Source: Gammaproteobacteria bacterium UBA2675
GTDB lineage: Bacteria; Pseudomonadota; Gammaproteobacteria; Pseudomonadales; Pseudohongiellaceae
Length of the DNA stretch: 46,870 nt
Assembly: GCA_002354805.1 (NCBI GenBank)
Contig: DEMH01000012.1
Coordinates: 205,383 to 252,252, forward strand
Reading direction: 5' to 3'
Under the pieces are notes generated by a model, which had not been told where the DNA came from, ran no database searches, and was given only the letters and a program-made list of their open reading frames with translations. Numbering within the stretch: the stretch's first letter is position 1; each line of letters begins with the position of its first letter. This document shows, in pieces, positions 24,951-33,173 of this stretch. The translations under genes and the position numbers were made by a program.

Positions 24951-26776
24951 GCGTCCAGCTCCATCAGTAACTGGTCGGGCTGTACCATGTCGCCTTCATT
25001 GCAGTGCAGCTCGGCAATCACGCCATCGTGAGAGGCACGCAAGGTGTGTTCCATCTTCATGGCTTCCATCACCAGCAGTGCGGAGCCGGCTTCCACTTTG
25101 TCACCCGCTTTAACCTGCAGGGCAATCACGCGGCCGGGCAGGGGCGCCCTGATATGCCGCTGAGCCTCGCCTGCGTGGCCGGCACCGGACAGTGCCTCTG
25201 GCAAAGTGGCCGGGGAGGGTGTGCCACCAGCAAAACGCGGTGACAGATAAAGGGCATCCAGATGGTAACGACGCGAAGCTTCTGACTGCTGCGTGCGCCA
25301 GGCGTTCAGTGCACCCCAGTCACCGGCATGGTGTCCCGCATGGCTCGTCAGACTGGCAGTATCTGAAGCGGCAGCGCGGGTTTGTGGCTGCGACATCGCA
25401 CGCGTTGCCAGAGAAGCCGCAATGGCTTCGTGGTGTTTTTGCAAAAACGCCGTAGTGACATCACCACGACGGAAGGCAGCAGTATCAACGATGGCACCCA
25501 GATAGCTGGTATTGTGATCAATGCCAACAATTTTTAGCTGTGCGAGTGCTGCCGACAGCCGGGCGGCAGCTTCTTCACGACAACTGCCATGGCAAATGAT
25601 CTTGCCCAGCAGGCTGTCGTAATAGACGCTGATACGGTCGCCGCTGCGAAAACCTGCGTCGACGCGAACCTGCTCGTCCTGTGGCCAGGCCAGCTGTGTG
25701 ATGGTACCCGTTGATGGCAGAAAATCCGGAGCACCAGACTCTGCATTGATGCGTGCTTCCATCGCCCAGCCCTGACGTTTGATGTCATCCTGCTGCGCGG
25801 GTAAAGCTTCGCCACTGGCCACGCGCAATTGCCATTCAACCAGATCCAGTCCGGTAATGAACTCGGTGACCGGGTGCTCCACCTGCAGTCGGGTGTTCAT
25901 CTCCAGAAAGTAGAATTCACCGTCCTGATAAAGAAACTCAACCGTACCAGCGCCGCTGTAGTTAATGGCCTTTGCAGCGTTCACAGCCGCCTCGCCCATA
26001 GCCTGACGTGTCTCCTCCGTCAGCCCGGGTGCCGGCGCTTCTTCAATCAGCTTCTGGTGACGTCGCTGGATGGAACAGTCACGCTCATGCAGGTGAATAC
26101 AGTTGCCCTGTGAGTCGGAAAATACCTGAATCTCCACGTGCCGGGCATTGGGCAGATATTTTTCCAGCAACACCTGGTCATCAGAGAAAGCCGCTTTGGC
26201 TTCACGTTTGACGCTGGCCAATGCCTCGGCAAATTCACTGCTGGACTGGACCACACGCATGCCCCGGCCGCCTCCACCAGCACTGGCCTTGATCAGTACC
26301 GGATAGGCTATTTCGTCAGCATGCTTCTGGAGGGTCGCAACACTCTGATCAGCGCCATGGTAACCCGGCAATTGCGGGACACCTGCCTCGCTCATCAGCT
26401 GTTTGGCCTGCGACTTCGATCCCATGGCGGCGATTGCATCAGCGGAGGGGCCCACAAAGATCAATCCGGCGTCGCTTACTTTGCGTGCAAACCCGGCGTT
26501 TTCTGAAAGAAAGCCGTAGCCTGGATGGATCGCCTCGGCGCCTTCGGCTTTAGCGATTTCGAGTATCAGCGCATGATTAAGATAGGTGTCAGTGGCACTG
26601 AATGCCTCCTTGCCGACCGAATAAAGTGGCACTGCTTTGTCGGCCAACTGCGCATGCAGGGCCTGACGATCGGCCGCCGAATATATGGCGATGGTGCGAA
26701 TGTTCAGCCGACGGGCGGTACGAATGATGTGGCATGCTATTTCGCCGCGGTTCGCAATCAGCAGGGATTTGATCAT
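24947..26776 (-). CDS. liuD: Methylcrotonyl-CoA carboxylase, biotin-containing alpha subunit
   Basis: A 609-residue biotin carboxylase/carrier protein. LLIANRGEIACHIIRTAR begins the biotin carboxylase domain; KASAGGGGRGMRVV is the ATP-grasp glycine loop; EMNTRLQVEHPVTE is the carboxylase signature. The biotinyl lysine lies in VMEAMKMEH at about residue 574. ATG 26776 is preferred to a TTG 6 bp upstream because GGGA is well spaced from it. It carboxylates 3-methylcrotonyl-CoA together with LiuB. Confidence 0.94.
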   Translation of the reverse strand: MIKSLLIANRGEIACHIIRTARRLNIRTIAIYSAADRQALHAQLADKAVPLYSVGKEAFSATDTYLNHALILEIAKAEGAEAIHPGYGFLSENAGFARKVSDAGLIFVGPSADAIAAMGSKSQAKQLMSEAGVPQLPGYHGADQSVATLQKHADEIAYPVLIKASAGGGGRGMRVVQSSSEFAEALASVKREAKAAFSDDQVLLEKYLPNARHVEIQVFSDSQGNCIHLHERDCSIQRRHQKLIEEAPAPGLTEETRQAMGEAAVNAAKAINYSGAGTVEFLYQDGEFYFLEMNTRLQVEHPVTEFITGLDLVEWQLRVASGEALPAQQDDIKRQGWAMEARINAESGAPDFLPSTGTITQLAWPQDEQVRVDAGFRSGDRISVYYDSLLGKIICHGSCREEAAARLSAALAQLKIVGIDHNTSYLGAIVDTAAFRRGDVTTAFLQKHHEAIAASLATRAMSQPQTRAAASDTASLTSHAGHHAGDWGALNAWRTQQSEASRRYHLDALYLSPRFAGGTPSPATLPEALSGAGHAGEAQRHIRAPLPGRVIALQVKAGDKVEAGSALLVMEAMKMEHTLRASHDGVIAELHCNEGDMVQPDQLLMELDA

Positions 26777-26778
26777 GG

Positions 26779-27651
26779 TCAATTCCCACCCTTGCCAGTG
26801 GACTGTTTCTGGCTGCTTGTAATCCAGGGCGCGTCAGCTTTGTCGAAGAATGCCTGCAGACCACCCTGAGCCTCTTCAGCTGCACGTACCCGCGCGATCA
26901 GCTCGCAGGTGTATTCAGTCACTGCCGCATCTTTGGGTACCGGCACCAGATAACGGATCAGGTTTTTGGTGTCGGCCATCGCGCCAGGTGCATTGCGCAG
27001 CAATTGGGCTGCCAACTCGTGCGCGCGTGTCATCAGAGAATCAGCCGCTACGGTTTCGTGGATCAGATGGGCTGCCGACGCCGCGTCTGTATCAAACACT
27101 TCTGCGGTCAGGAAATAACGACGCGCCAGATGCGGTCCCATCCGGCTGATCACAAAAGGGCTGATCACTGCAGGTACCAGTCCAAGTTTAACCTCGCTGA
27201 TACTGAAGCGCGTATTCTCGGCTGCGACCACCAGATCCGAGCAACAGATCATCCCGGTGGCGCCGGCAAATACATTGCCATGCACCGCCGCGATGATTGG
27301 TTTGGGGAAGTCGTGCAGCGCCCTTAGCATGGCCGCCAGCCGGGCCGCATCGGCCACATTCTCTGCATGGCTGTAGTTCACCATGGACTTCATGTACTTC
27401 AGGTCAGCGCCGGAACAAAAACTCTTGCCACGGCCAGCGATGATCAAAACACGTGTGTCCGCATCAGCTGCCAGTCGTGTGATGGTCTGATGGATGCGCG
27501 CAATCAGCTCGGGGTTGAACGCGTTATGTTTATCCGGCCGGTTAAGCCACATTTCTGTAATGCCGGGGGCAGGGCGCACAACTTCCAGAATGTCAGTGTC
27601 CGTGCCGACTGTCTGCGATACTGTGTCCGTGTTTTTCTTTGCTGTAGTCAT
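26779..27651 (-). CDS. liuC: Methylglutaconyl-CoA hydratase (enoyl-CoA hydratase family)
   Basis: A 290-residue crotonase-fold enzyme. RGKSFCSGADLKYMK supplies the first oxyanion-hole part and AAVHGNVFAGATGMICCSDLVVAAE the second; ISEVKLGLVPAVISPFV is characteristic of methylglutaconyl-CoA hydratases and contains the catalytic Glu. An N-terminal Thr/Lys/Asp extension of about 20 residues precedes the fold. It hydrates 3-methylglutaconyl-CoA to HMG-CoA. Ribosome site weak. The stop is 2 bp from liuD. Confidence 0.9.
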   Translation of the reverse strand: MTTAKKNTDTVSQTVGTDTDILEVVRPAPGITEMWLNRPDKHNAFNPELIARIHQTITRLAADADTRVLIIAGRGKSFCSGADLKYMKSMVNYSHAENVADAARLAAMLRALHDFPKPIIAAVHGNVFAGATGMICCSDLVVAAENTRFSISEVKLGLVPAVISPFVISRMGPHLARRYFLTAEVFDTDAASAAHLIHETVAADSLMTRAHELAAQLLRNAPGAMADTKNLIRYLVPVPKDAAVTEYTCELIARVRAAEEAQGGLQAFFDKADAPWITSSQKQSTGKGGN

Positions 27652-27693
27652 AGTGTTTAGCCTGTTCTGATCCGCTATCCGAATGCAACTCTG

Positions 27694-29295
27694 TTACATA
27701 CGGAAAATGCCAAAGTCAGTTTTGTTCTGTGGCGCATGACGCGACGCAAACAGAGAGAGTCCCAGAATCTGACGCGTGTCAGCCGGTACCACAATGCCGT
27801 CGTCCCAGATTCGGGCGCTGGCGTAGTAGGGGTGTCCCTCACGCTCGTATTTTGCTTCTATCGGCGCCTTGTAGGCCTGCTCCTCTTCCGCGGTCCAGGC
27901 CTGTCCCTTTGCCTTGAGCATGTCTCCACGCAACTGTCCGAGTACACCTGCAGCCTGCGCGCCGCCCATCACGGAGATGCGTGCGTTTGGCCAGCTCCAC
28001 AAAAAGCGCGGATCAAATGCGCGTCCCGCCATACCGTAGTTGCCGGCGCCAAAACTGCCGCCAATCAGCGTGGTAATCTTTGGTACGCCTGCGGTGGACA
28101 CCGCGTTGACCAGCTTGGCACCGTTCTTGGCGATGCCTTCATGCTCGTATTTGCGACCGACCATAAAACCGGTGATGTTCTGCAGAAACACCAGCGGAAT
28201 GTTGCGCTGGCAGCACAGCTGAATAAAGTGAGTGCCCTTAAGGGCGCTTTCAGAAAACAGTATGCCGTTGTTGGCCAGAATGCCGACGGTCTGACCGAAA
28301 ATTTCTGCAAAGCCACAGACCAGCGTGGCACCGTACAGCGGTTTAAACTCATCGAAGTAAGAACCATCCACGATACGCGCGATGACTTCACGCACATCAT
28401 AGGGGCTGCGAACATCCGCTGACACGATGCCGTAGATTTCGTCCGGGTCGTAGGCGGGTGCAGCTGCTGACACATCAATAGCAGGTGAGCGGCGTCCCAG
28501 CCTGGCGATACTGCGGCGCACCAGTGCCAGCGCGTGCACGTCATTGTCCGCCAGGTGATCGGCAACGCCGGAAATTTCCGCGTGAACACGGCCGCCACCC
28601 AGTTCCTCGGCAGTGACTTCCTCGCCAGTGGCGGCTTTTACCAGCGGCGGACCGCCCAGGAAGATGGTGCCCTGGTCGCGTACGATGATCGATTCATCGG
28701 CCATCGCCGGTACATACGCACCACCCGCTGTGCAGGAGCCCATCACCGCGGCTATCTGGGCGATTCCGGCGGCGGACATGCGCGACTGATTGTAAAAAAT
28801 ACGACCAAAATGATCCCGGTCCGGAAACACTTCTGCCTGATGCGGCAGGTTGGCACCACCGGAGTCCACCAGATAAATGCAGGGCAGGTGGTTCTCCATG
28901 GCGATCTGCTGCGCGCGCAGATGTTTCTTGACCGTCAATGGATAATACGTGCCCCCTTTTACCGTAGCGTCATTGGCCACGATCATGCACGCCTGACCTG
29001 AGACCATGCCGATACCGCTGATCATGCCCGCGCCGGGTATATTGTCTTCGTAGACCTGGTAGGCGGCCAGCTGCGACAGCTCCAGGAACGGCGAGCCGGT
29101 ATCCAGCAGTGCTTCAACGCGTTCGCGAGGCAATAGTTTTCCGCGAGACACATGGCGCTCTCTGGCTTTCTCGTCGCCGCCCAGAGCCAATTTGGCCGTC
29201 AGCGCCTGCAGTTCGTCGCGCAGCGCGGTGTGGTGGGCGTGGTTGCGTTTGAATTCATCCGACTGTGGGCTGATCTTGCTCTGAATCTTGTTCAC
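27694..29295 (-). CDS. liuB: Methylcrotonyl-CoA carboxylase beta (carboxyltransferase) subunit
   Basis: A 533-residue carboxyltransferase. LALGGDEKARERHVSRGKLLPRERVE in parts, YLVDSGGANLPHQ, the NGGILF-like LANNGILFSESALKG, and GSFGAGNYGMAGRAFDPRFLW are hallmark segments of the MCC beta chain. GTG 29295 has AAGGAG about 10 nt upstream. Forms the heteromeric carboxylase with LiuD. Two copies of the hairpin repeat lie in the 237-bp gap to liuA. Confidence 0.95.
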   Translation of the reverse strand: MNKIQSKISPQSDEFKRNHAHHTALRDELQALTAKLALGGDEKARERHVSRGKLLPRERVEALLDTGSPFLELSQLAAYQVYEDNIPGAGMISGIGMVSGQACMIVANDATVKGGTYYPLTVKKHLRAQQIAMENHLPCIYLVDSGGANLPHQAEVFPDRDHFGRIFYNQSRMSAAGIAQIAAVMGSCTAGGAYVPAMADESIIVRDQGTIFLGGPPLVKAATGEEVTAEELGGGRVHAEISGVADHLADNDVHALALVRRSIARLGRRSPAIDVSAAAPAYDPDEIYGIVSADVRSPYDVREVIARIVDGSYFDEFKPLYGATLVCGFAEIFGQTVGILANNGILFSESALKGTHFIQLCCQRNIPLVFLQNITGFMVGRKYEHEGIAKNGAKLVNAVSTAGVPKITTLIGGSFGAGNYGMAGRAFDPRFLWSWPNARISVMGGAQAAGVLGQLRGDMLKAKGQAWTAEEEQAYKAPIEAKYEREGHPYYASARIWDDGIVVPADTRQILGLSLFASRHAPQNKTDFGIFRM

Positions 29296-29339
29296 GCGTT
29301 CAGCACTCCTTTTGCTGCGGCTCTGAGTTCAGCGCTTCC

Positions 29340-29379
29340 GGCATTGGAACCAGTGTGGCAGTCCTCCTCAGGTATTCGT
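29340..29379. repeat. Partial copy of the variable-stem/constant-loop repeat (copy 5)
   Basis: 29340-29360 (GGCATTGGAACCAGTGTGGCA in two halves: GGCATTGGAACC and AGTGTGGCA) repeats the left arm of the next copy with small changes, and 29361-29379 repeats the first 19 nt of the loop. The right arm is missing: the following sequence does not pair. It is a truncated copy beside copy 2. Confidence 0.7.
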
Positions 29380-29421
29380 TGGATCGTGGTGCCGTATCTG
29401 ATGGCAAGCGTCAGAGCATCC

Positions 29422-29489
29422 GGCGTTGGAACCAATGTGGCAGTCCTCCTCAAGTTTTCGTCGCTCCTTGCCACATTGTTCCCAGCGCC
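29422..29489. repeat. Variable-stem/constant-loop hairpin repeat, copy 2
   Basis: Arms 29422-29442 and 29469-29489 pair at 18 of 21 positions, innermost AATGTGGCA with TGCCACATT. The 26-nt loop (29443-29468) differs from copy 1 by one base. GCATCC precedes the left arm and TCGATTGGGC follows the right arm. Located between liuA and liuB inside the operon, it would be transcribed with it. Confidence 0.82.
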
Positions 29490-29532
29490 TCGATTGGGCT
29501 GATTGCTGTGTTCAGATGCGGGCAGTGTGTAG

Positions 29533-30696
29533 TTAAGCGGTTTCACGGAAGAGCTCCCGTCCGATCAGCATGCGTCGGATCTCCTGGGTGCCGGCGCCGA
29601 TTTCGTAGAGCTTGGCGTCGCGGAGCAGGCGGCCGGTGGGGTAGTCGTTGATGTAGCCGTTGCCGCCGAGGATCTGGATGGCATCGAGCGAAAGTTTAGT
29701 GGCGTGGTCGGCGCTGAACAGGATGGCGCCGGCGGCGTCTTTGCGTGTGGTTTCGCCGCGGTCGCAGGCGCGTGCCACAGCGTACACATAGGCGCGCGAG
29801 GCATTCAGCGCAGTATACATATCGGCGACCTTGCCCTGTATGAACTGAAATTCACCGATCGCCTGACCGAACTGCTTGCGGTCATGCACGTAAGGTACGA
29901 CGACATCCAGACAGGCCTGCATGATGCCCAGAGGGCCGCCTGACAGCACGACGCGCTCGTAATCCAGGCCACTCATCAACACCTGCACTCCCCGGTTTTC
30001 TCCGCCCAGAACATTGGTCGCGGGTACCCGGCAATCGGCGAACACCAGCTCGCAGGTGTTGGAGCCACGCATGCCCAGTTTGTCGAGTTTGGGCGAACGG
30101 GAAAAGCCCGGGGCGTCGCGCTCAACAATGAACGCAGTGATGCCATGCGGCCCCGCGCTGGCGTCGGTTTTCGCGTAGATGACGTAGACGTTTGCGTCCG
30201 GACCATTGGTGATCCACATCTTGCTGCCATTAAGCACAAAATGATCGCCATCGCGTTTGGCTGACAGCTGCATGCTCACAACATCGGATCCGGCATTGTG
30301 CTCACTCATTGCCAATGCGCCCACATGCTCGCCGCTGATCAGACCCGGTAGATACTTTGCCCGCTGCTCATCCGTACCATTACGGTAGATCTGATTGACA
30401 CAAAGATTCGAGTGCGCGCCGTAACTGAGGCCAACGCTGGCAGATGCGCGACTGATCTCCTCCTGCACCACCACATGCGCCAGATAACCCATATCAGCGC
30501 CGCCATACTCGTCAGACACGGTAATACCAAGCAAACCCAGGTCACCCATTTTGCGCCAGAGCTCGGCGGGAAACTGATTGCTGCGATCAATCTCGGCCGC
30601 CAGAGGTGCAATCTCACGTGCCGCAAACTGCTGCACCTGTTCCTGCAGCATGCGCAGGCTTTCGTCGAAATCGAAGCTTAGTTGGGGGTAGTGCAT
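29533..30696 (-). CDS. liuA: Isovaleryl-CoA dehydrogenase
   Basis: A 387-residue acyl-CoA dehydrogenase. GLLGITVSDEYGGADMGYLAHV, ALAMSEHNAGSDVVSM and KMWITNGPDANVYVIYAKT are FAD/substrate-binding segments; LDKLGMRGSNTCELVF and the C-terminal QILGGNGYINDYPTGRLLRDAKLYEIGAG motif are typical, and the catalytic Glu position for isovaleryl-CoA dehydrogenases (YER in GLDYERVVLSGG) is present. It is first in the liu operon and passes electrons to ETF. No MerR-type LiuR regulator is visible upstream; the preceding gap is full of repeats. Confidence 0.95.
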   Translation of the reverse strand: MHYPQLSFDFDESLRMLQEQVQQFAAREIAPLAAEIDRSNQFPAELWRKMGDLGLLGITVSDEYGGADMGYLAHVVVQEEISRASASVGLSYGAHSNLCVNQIYRNGTDEQRAKYLPGLISGEHVGALAMSEHNAGSDVVSMQLSAKRDGDHFVLNGSKMWITNGPDANVYVIYAKTDASAGPHGITAFIVERDAPGFSRSPKLDKLGMRGSNTCELVFADCRVPATNVLGGENRGVQVLMSGLDYERVVLSGGPLGIMQACLDVVVPYVHDRKQFGQAIGEFQFIQGKVADMYTALNASRAYVYAVARACDRGETTRKDAAGAILFSADHATKLSLDAIQILGGNGYINDYPTGRLLRDAKLYEIGAGTQEIRRMLIGRELFRETA

Positions 30697-30792
30697 GGGT
30701 GCGCTCTCATTCTAATTTTAGTTCGGGCTTGACCCGATTCTAAACCAAAACTGAACGGATTCACACAATGCAGCTGAATGCCTGCCGGGATC

Positions 30793-30855
30793 GCTTCCGA
30801 AGGGGGTAAGGCTCCTCCTCAGGTTTTCGTCGCTCGCGTTACCCCCTCCGAAAGC
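30793..30855. repeat. Variable-stem/constant-loop hairpin repeat, copy 3
   Basis: Arms 30793-30809 (GCTTCCGAAGGGGGTAA) and 30839-30855 (TTACCCCCTCCGAAAGC) pair at 15 of 17 positions. The central part contains CTCCTCAGGTTTTCGTCGCT as in the other copies but its edges differ (GGCT at the start, CGCG at the end). Confidence 0.78.
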
Positions 30856-30899
30856 ACTCCCTGGATCCAGCCGCAACGCATCCTCCGTTTGAGTAGATC

Positions 30900-31010
30900 G
30901 GGACGGGAGGCGGGTGTCAGATCTCGCCCGGATCGCATCCTTTCACCTGGCGCCCGGCGGTGCGGGTCTCGACCTCGCGAGCTGCGCGGGCTCAGGACTG
31001 AGTTCTTCGC
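30900..31010 (+). repeat. About 100-bp dispersed repeat, inverted homologue at 31321-31440
   Basis: Read on the plus strand, this segment (for example GCCCGGATCGCATCCTT near 30926-30942, CCCGGCGGTGCGG, CTCGAC and a following CTCAGGACTGAG) aligns along its length with the reverse complement of 31321-31440. The 17-nt GCCCGGATCGCATCCTT is identical in both. Confidence 0.7.
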
Positions 31011-31014
31011 TTCC

Positions 31015-31082
31015 GGCCTCGGAACTAGGGTGGCAGTCCTCGTCAGGTTTTCCTCGCTCCTTGCCACCCTATCCCCGAGACC
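31015..31082. repeat. Variable-stem/constant-loop hairpin repeat, copy 4
   Basis: Arms 31015-31035 and 31062-31082 pair at 17 of 21 positions, innermost AGGGTGGCA with TGCCACCCT. The loop (31036-31061) differs from copy 1 at two positions. TTCCGGCCTCGGA opens the left arm and CCTCGATCTG ends the element, as in copies 1 and 2. Confidence 0.8.
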
Positions 31083-31262
31083 TCGATCTGACCACAGCGC
31101 CAATCCTCGCAAGGCTGTCGGTGACGCCGCAAACCTAGTGTTGATCACCAAAAGGGTGAGCTCGGAGCTAGGCTAGTTATTGATCGGGCGGACCTTTAGC
31201 TGTGTGCGGTTTGTCTATCAAGCCGAAAAGTTGTGCCTTTTTAGACTCTGGCACAAGGGGCG

Positions 31263-31434
31263 GGTAGCGGGTTGCAGAATTGCGCCCAATCAGGGCGCGT
31301 TTATCCTTTTGCCGGTCACCCGATCAGCGGTAGGACTGTCTGAGTCCGGAGCGGCAACGCCGCGACGTCGAGTTCCGCACCGCCGGGTGACCGGTGGAAG
31401 GATGCGATCCGGGCGCAATCTGCAACCCGCTACC
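31263..31434. repeat. Long imperfect hairpin of about 170 bp
   Basis: The outer arms GGTAGCGGGTTGCAG (31263-31277) and CTGCAACCCGCTACC (31420-31434) are perfect complements. Pairing resumes with ATTGCGCCC/GGGCGCAAT and again with CCGGTCACCC (31312-31321)/GGGTGACCGG, separated by unpaired bulges. The apical part contains smaller hairpins such as GGACT-GTCTG-AGTCC. Its right half is homologous (inverted) to 30900-31010. No coding capacity seen. Confidence 0.75.
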
Positions 31435-31550
31435 TGGACCGTAGCTCAATACGAAGCACTATTTTAGGTGCGGTAAGAGACAAAAGGAGAGGCAAAAAGA
31501 AGCCGGTGAGCAGGCGGTACATCGTGCCTGCCGACCGGCTTGAGGAGCGA

Positions 31551-33098
31551 TCAACGCGATGAAAACTGACGAACAAGCTCATGCATGGCAGAGATATCCT
31601 GCGCCAGACGCTTGCTGGAGTCCGCAGTCGAACGTGAGGCCTCACTGGTGCGCTCCGACTGCGTCTGAATATTAACGATATTGCGGTTCACCTCTTCAGC
31701 CACCGCGCTCTGCTCTTCCACAGCGGTTGCCACCTGGAAGGTCATGTTGCGGATATCCGAGACTGCCCGGCTGATAGCGCTGTAGGCATTACCGGCGTCC
31801 TGGTTGTACTTGACGCAGTGCTTGGCCTTGTCCTGCGCGCTGGCAATCGAGTCCACGCAGCTTTGTGTGCTGCCCTGGATGCGGTTAATGATGTCCTTGA
31901 TCTGTACGGTGGAGTTCTGGGTGCGCTGTGCCAGAGTGCGCACCTCATCGGCTACCACTGCGAAACCCCGGCCCTGTTCGCCGGCGCGAGCAGCCTCAAT
32001 CGCCGCGTTCAGAGCCAGCAGGTTGGTCTGCTCGGCGATACCGTTAATTACTTCGATGACAGAGCCAATCGCGTTGCTGTCATTACCCAGGTCCTGGATC
32101 ATGCGGGTAATGTCGTCGATGTTCGCGGCCAGCTGAGTCGTAGCTGACAGACTCTCATCAATCGAGTGGCGACCCTCTCCTACACTGTGGTCTGCCTGTT
32201 CGGCCGCAGTGGAGGTATTGGCGGTATTGCTGGCCACTTCATGAATGGCGCTGGACATTTCTGTCACAGCTGAGGAAACAGAGTCGATCTCAGCCTGCTG
32301 CTGTCCAATCGCCTGGTCGGTGGCAGCAACTGCCTTGTTCGCCTGGTTTGCCAGGCGGTCGAGGCTGGCGGCCGACTCGTCGACCCGTTTCAAAATTGTC
32401 GTGACTTCCGAATTGAGCTTTTTCAGCGCCAGTTCCACGGTGCCAAGCTCATTCTTGTGGCTGGTGTACACGGCACGAGAGAGTCTGTCACTGGCGATTT
32501 TTTCGGCAGCTTCGATAAGCGGGTTCATCTGCGCAAGCAGGACTGCGCCGGCTGCGACACCGCCTATAGCACCCAAGGCCGCCAGGGTCCAGCCCAATAC
32601 GCCGCTCAGTGCTGGCACCGTCAATGCAGCAATCACGACCAGCAGACTCAGAACCTGGGCCGCAAGTATGCTTTGACGCCACCCAATCACTGCATTCAGG
32701 CGAACGGATGCGCCACTGCGCAGGCGGGCGTAAAGGCTGCTGGCAGCTTTCACGTGCTTCTCGTCTGGCACTGAGCGGACAGACTGGTAGCCGGTCACCT
32801 TGCCGTTTTCAAAAACTGGCGTGACGTAGGCATCCACCCAGTAATAGTCACCGTTCTTGCAGGCGTTTTTGACCATACCCATCCACGGTTTGCCGCGCTG
32901 AACGGTTCCCCACAGCGATTTGAATGCTTCCTTGGGCATATCCGGATGGCGCACGATATTGTGCGGGGAGCCGATCAGCTCCTTCTCGGAATAGCCTGAA
33001 ATTTTTATGAATTCTGGGTTTGCGTAACGAATATAGCTGTTAAGGTCGGTCGTGGAAACCAGCTTTTCGTTAGTGGAGAATAACTTGCGTTCGGCCAT
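31551..33098 (-). CDS. PAS-containing methyl-accepting chemotaxis protein (Aer-like)
   Basis: A 515-residue chemoreceptor. Residues about 8-115 are a PAS domain of Aer type (DLNSYIRYANPEFIKISGYSEKELIG, NIVRHPDMPKEAFKSLW, KNACKNGDYYWVDAYVTPV), which in Aer binds FAD and senses redox state. Two membrane segments follow (about 142-192) without a periplasmic domain. The cytoplasmic signalling hairpin contains IEVINGIAEQTNLLALNAAIEAARAGEQG and GFAVVADEVRTLAQRT. No C-terminal CheR-tethering pentapeptide is seen. A good sigma-28 promoter lies upstream. Probably mediates aerotaxis or energy taxis. Confidence 0.92.
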   Translation of the reverse strand: MAERKLFSTNEKLVSTTDLNSYIRYANPEFIKISGYSEKELIGSPHNIVRHPDMPKEAFKSLWGTVQRGKPWMGMVKNACKNGDYYWVDAYVTPVFENGKVTGYQSVRSVPDEKHVKAASSLYARLRSGASVRLNAVIGWRQSILAAQVLSLLVVIAALTVPALSGVLGWTLAALGAIGGVAAGAVLLAQMNPLIEAAEKIASDRLSRAVYTSHKNELGTVELALKKLNSEVTTILKRVDESAASLDRLANQANKAVAATDQAIGQQQAEIDSVSSAVTEMSSAIHEVASNTANTSTAAEQADHSVGEGRHSIDESLSATTQLAANIDDITRMIQDLGNDSNAIGSVIEVINGIAEQTNLLALNAAIEAARAGEQGRGFAVVADEVRTLAQRTQNSTVQIKDIINRIQGSTQSCVDSIASAQDKAKHCVKYNQDAGNAYSAISRAVSDIRNMTFQVATAVEEQSAVAEEVNRNIVNIQTQSERTSEASRSTADSSKRLAQDISAMHELVRQFSSR

Positions 33099-33137
33099 TT
33101 TGCGTATCTCGCTCTATGACAGGGATTGTCAGAATAG

Positions 33138-33164
33138 CTAACGGCAATGGCCTGCAAAACTTGA
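33138..33164 (-). promoter_or_regulatory. Sigma-28 (FliA) promoter of the Aer-like gene
   Basis: On the minus strand, TCAAGTTT (33164-33157) and GCCGTTAG (33145-33138) are separated by exactly 11 nt. The FliA consensus is TAAAGTTT-N11-GCCGATAA, so the match is 7 of 8 and 6 of 8. It is 40 bp upstream of the ATG at 33098, within the gap to the preceding gene. It places the receptor in the flagellar late-gene class. Confidence 0.72.
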
Positions 33165-33173
33165 ATAATATCC

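Larger units (their letters stand above)
30697..31550. other. Repeat-rich intergenic region upstream of liuA
   Basis: An 854-bp stretch with no convincing gene. It holds two hairpin-repeat copies (30793-30855 and 31015-31082), a roughly 100-bp repeat (30900-31010) whose inverted homologue lies at 31321-31440, and a long imperfect hairpin (31263-31434). Small reading frames here are frame shadows in repeat DNA. The liuA promoter should be within 30697-30790, but I find no clear one. Confidence 0.7.

Noticed and set aside
21932..31082. Hairpin repeats considered as integron attC sites
   Set aside because: attC sites conserve the outer GTTRRRY/RYYYAAC boxes and vary in the loop; here the loop is conserved, such boxes are absent, and no integrase or cassettes are seen.
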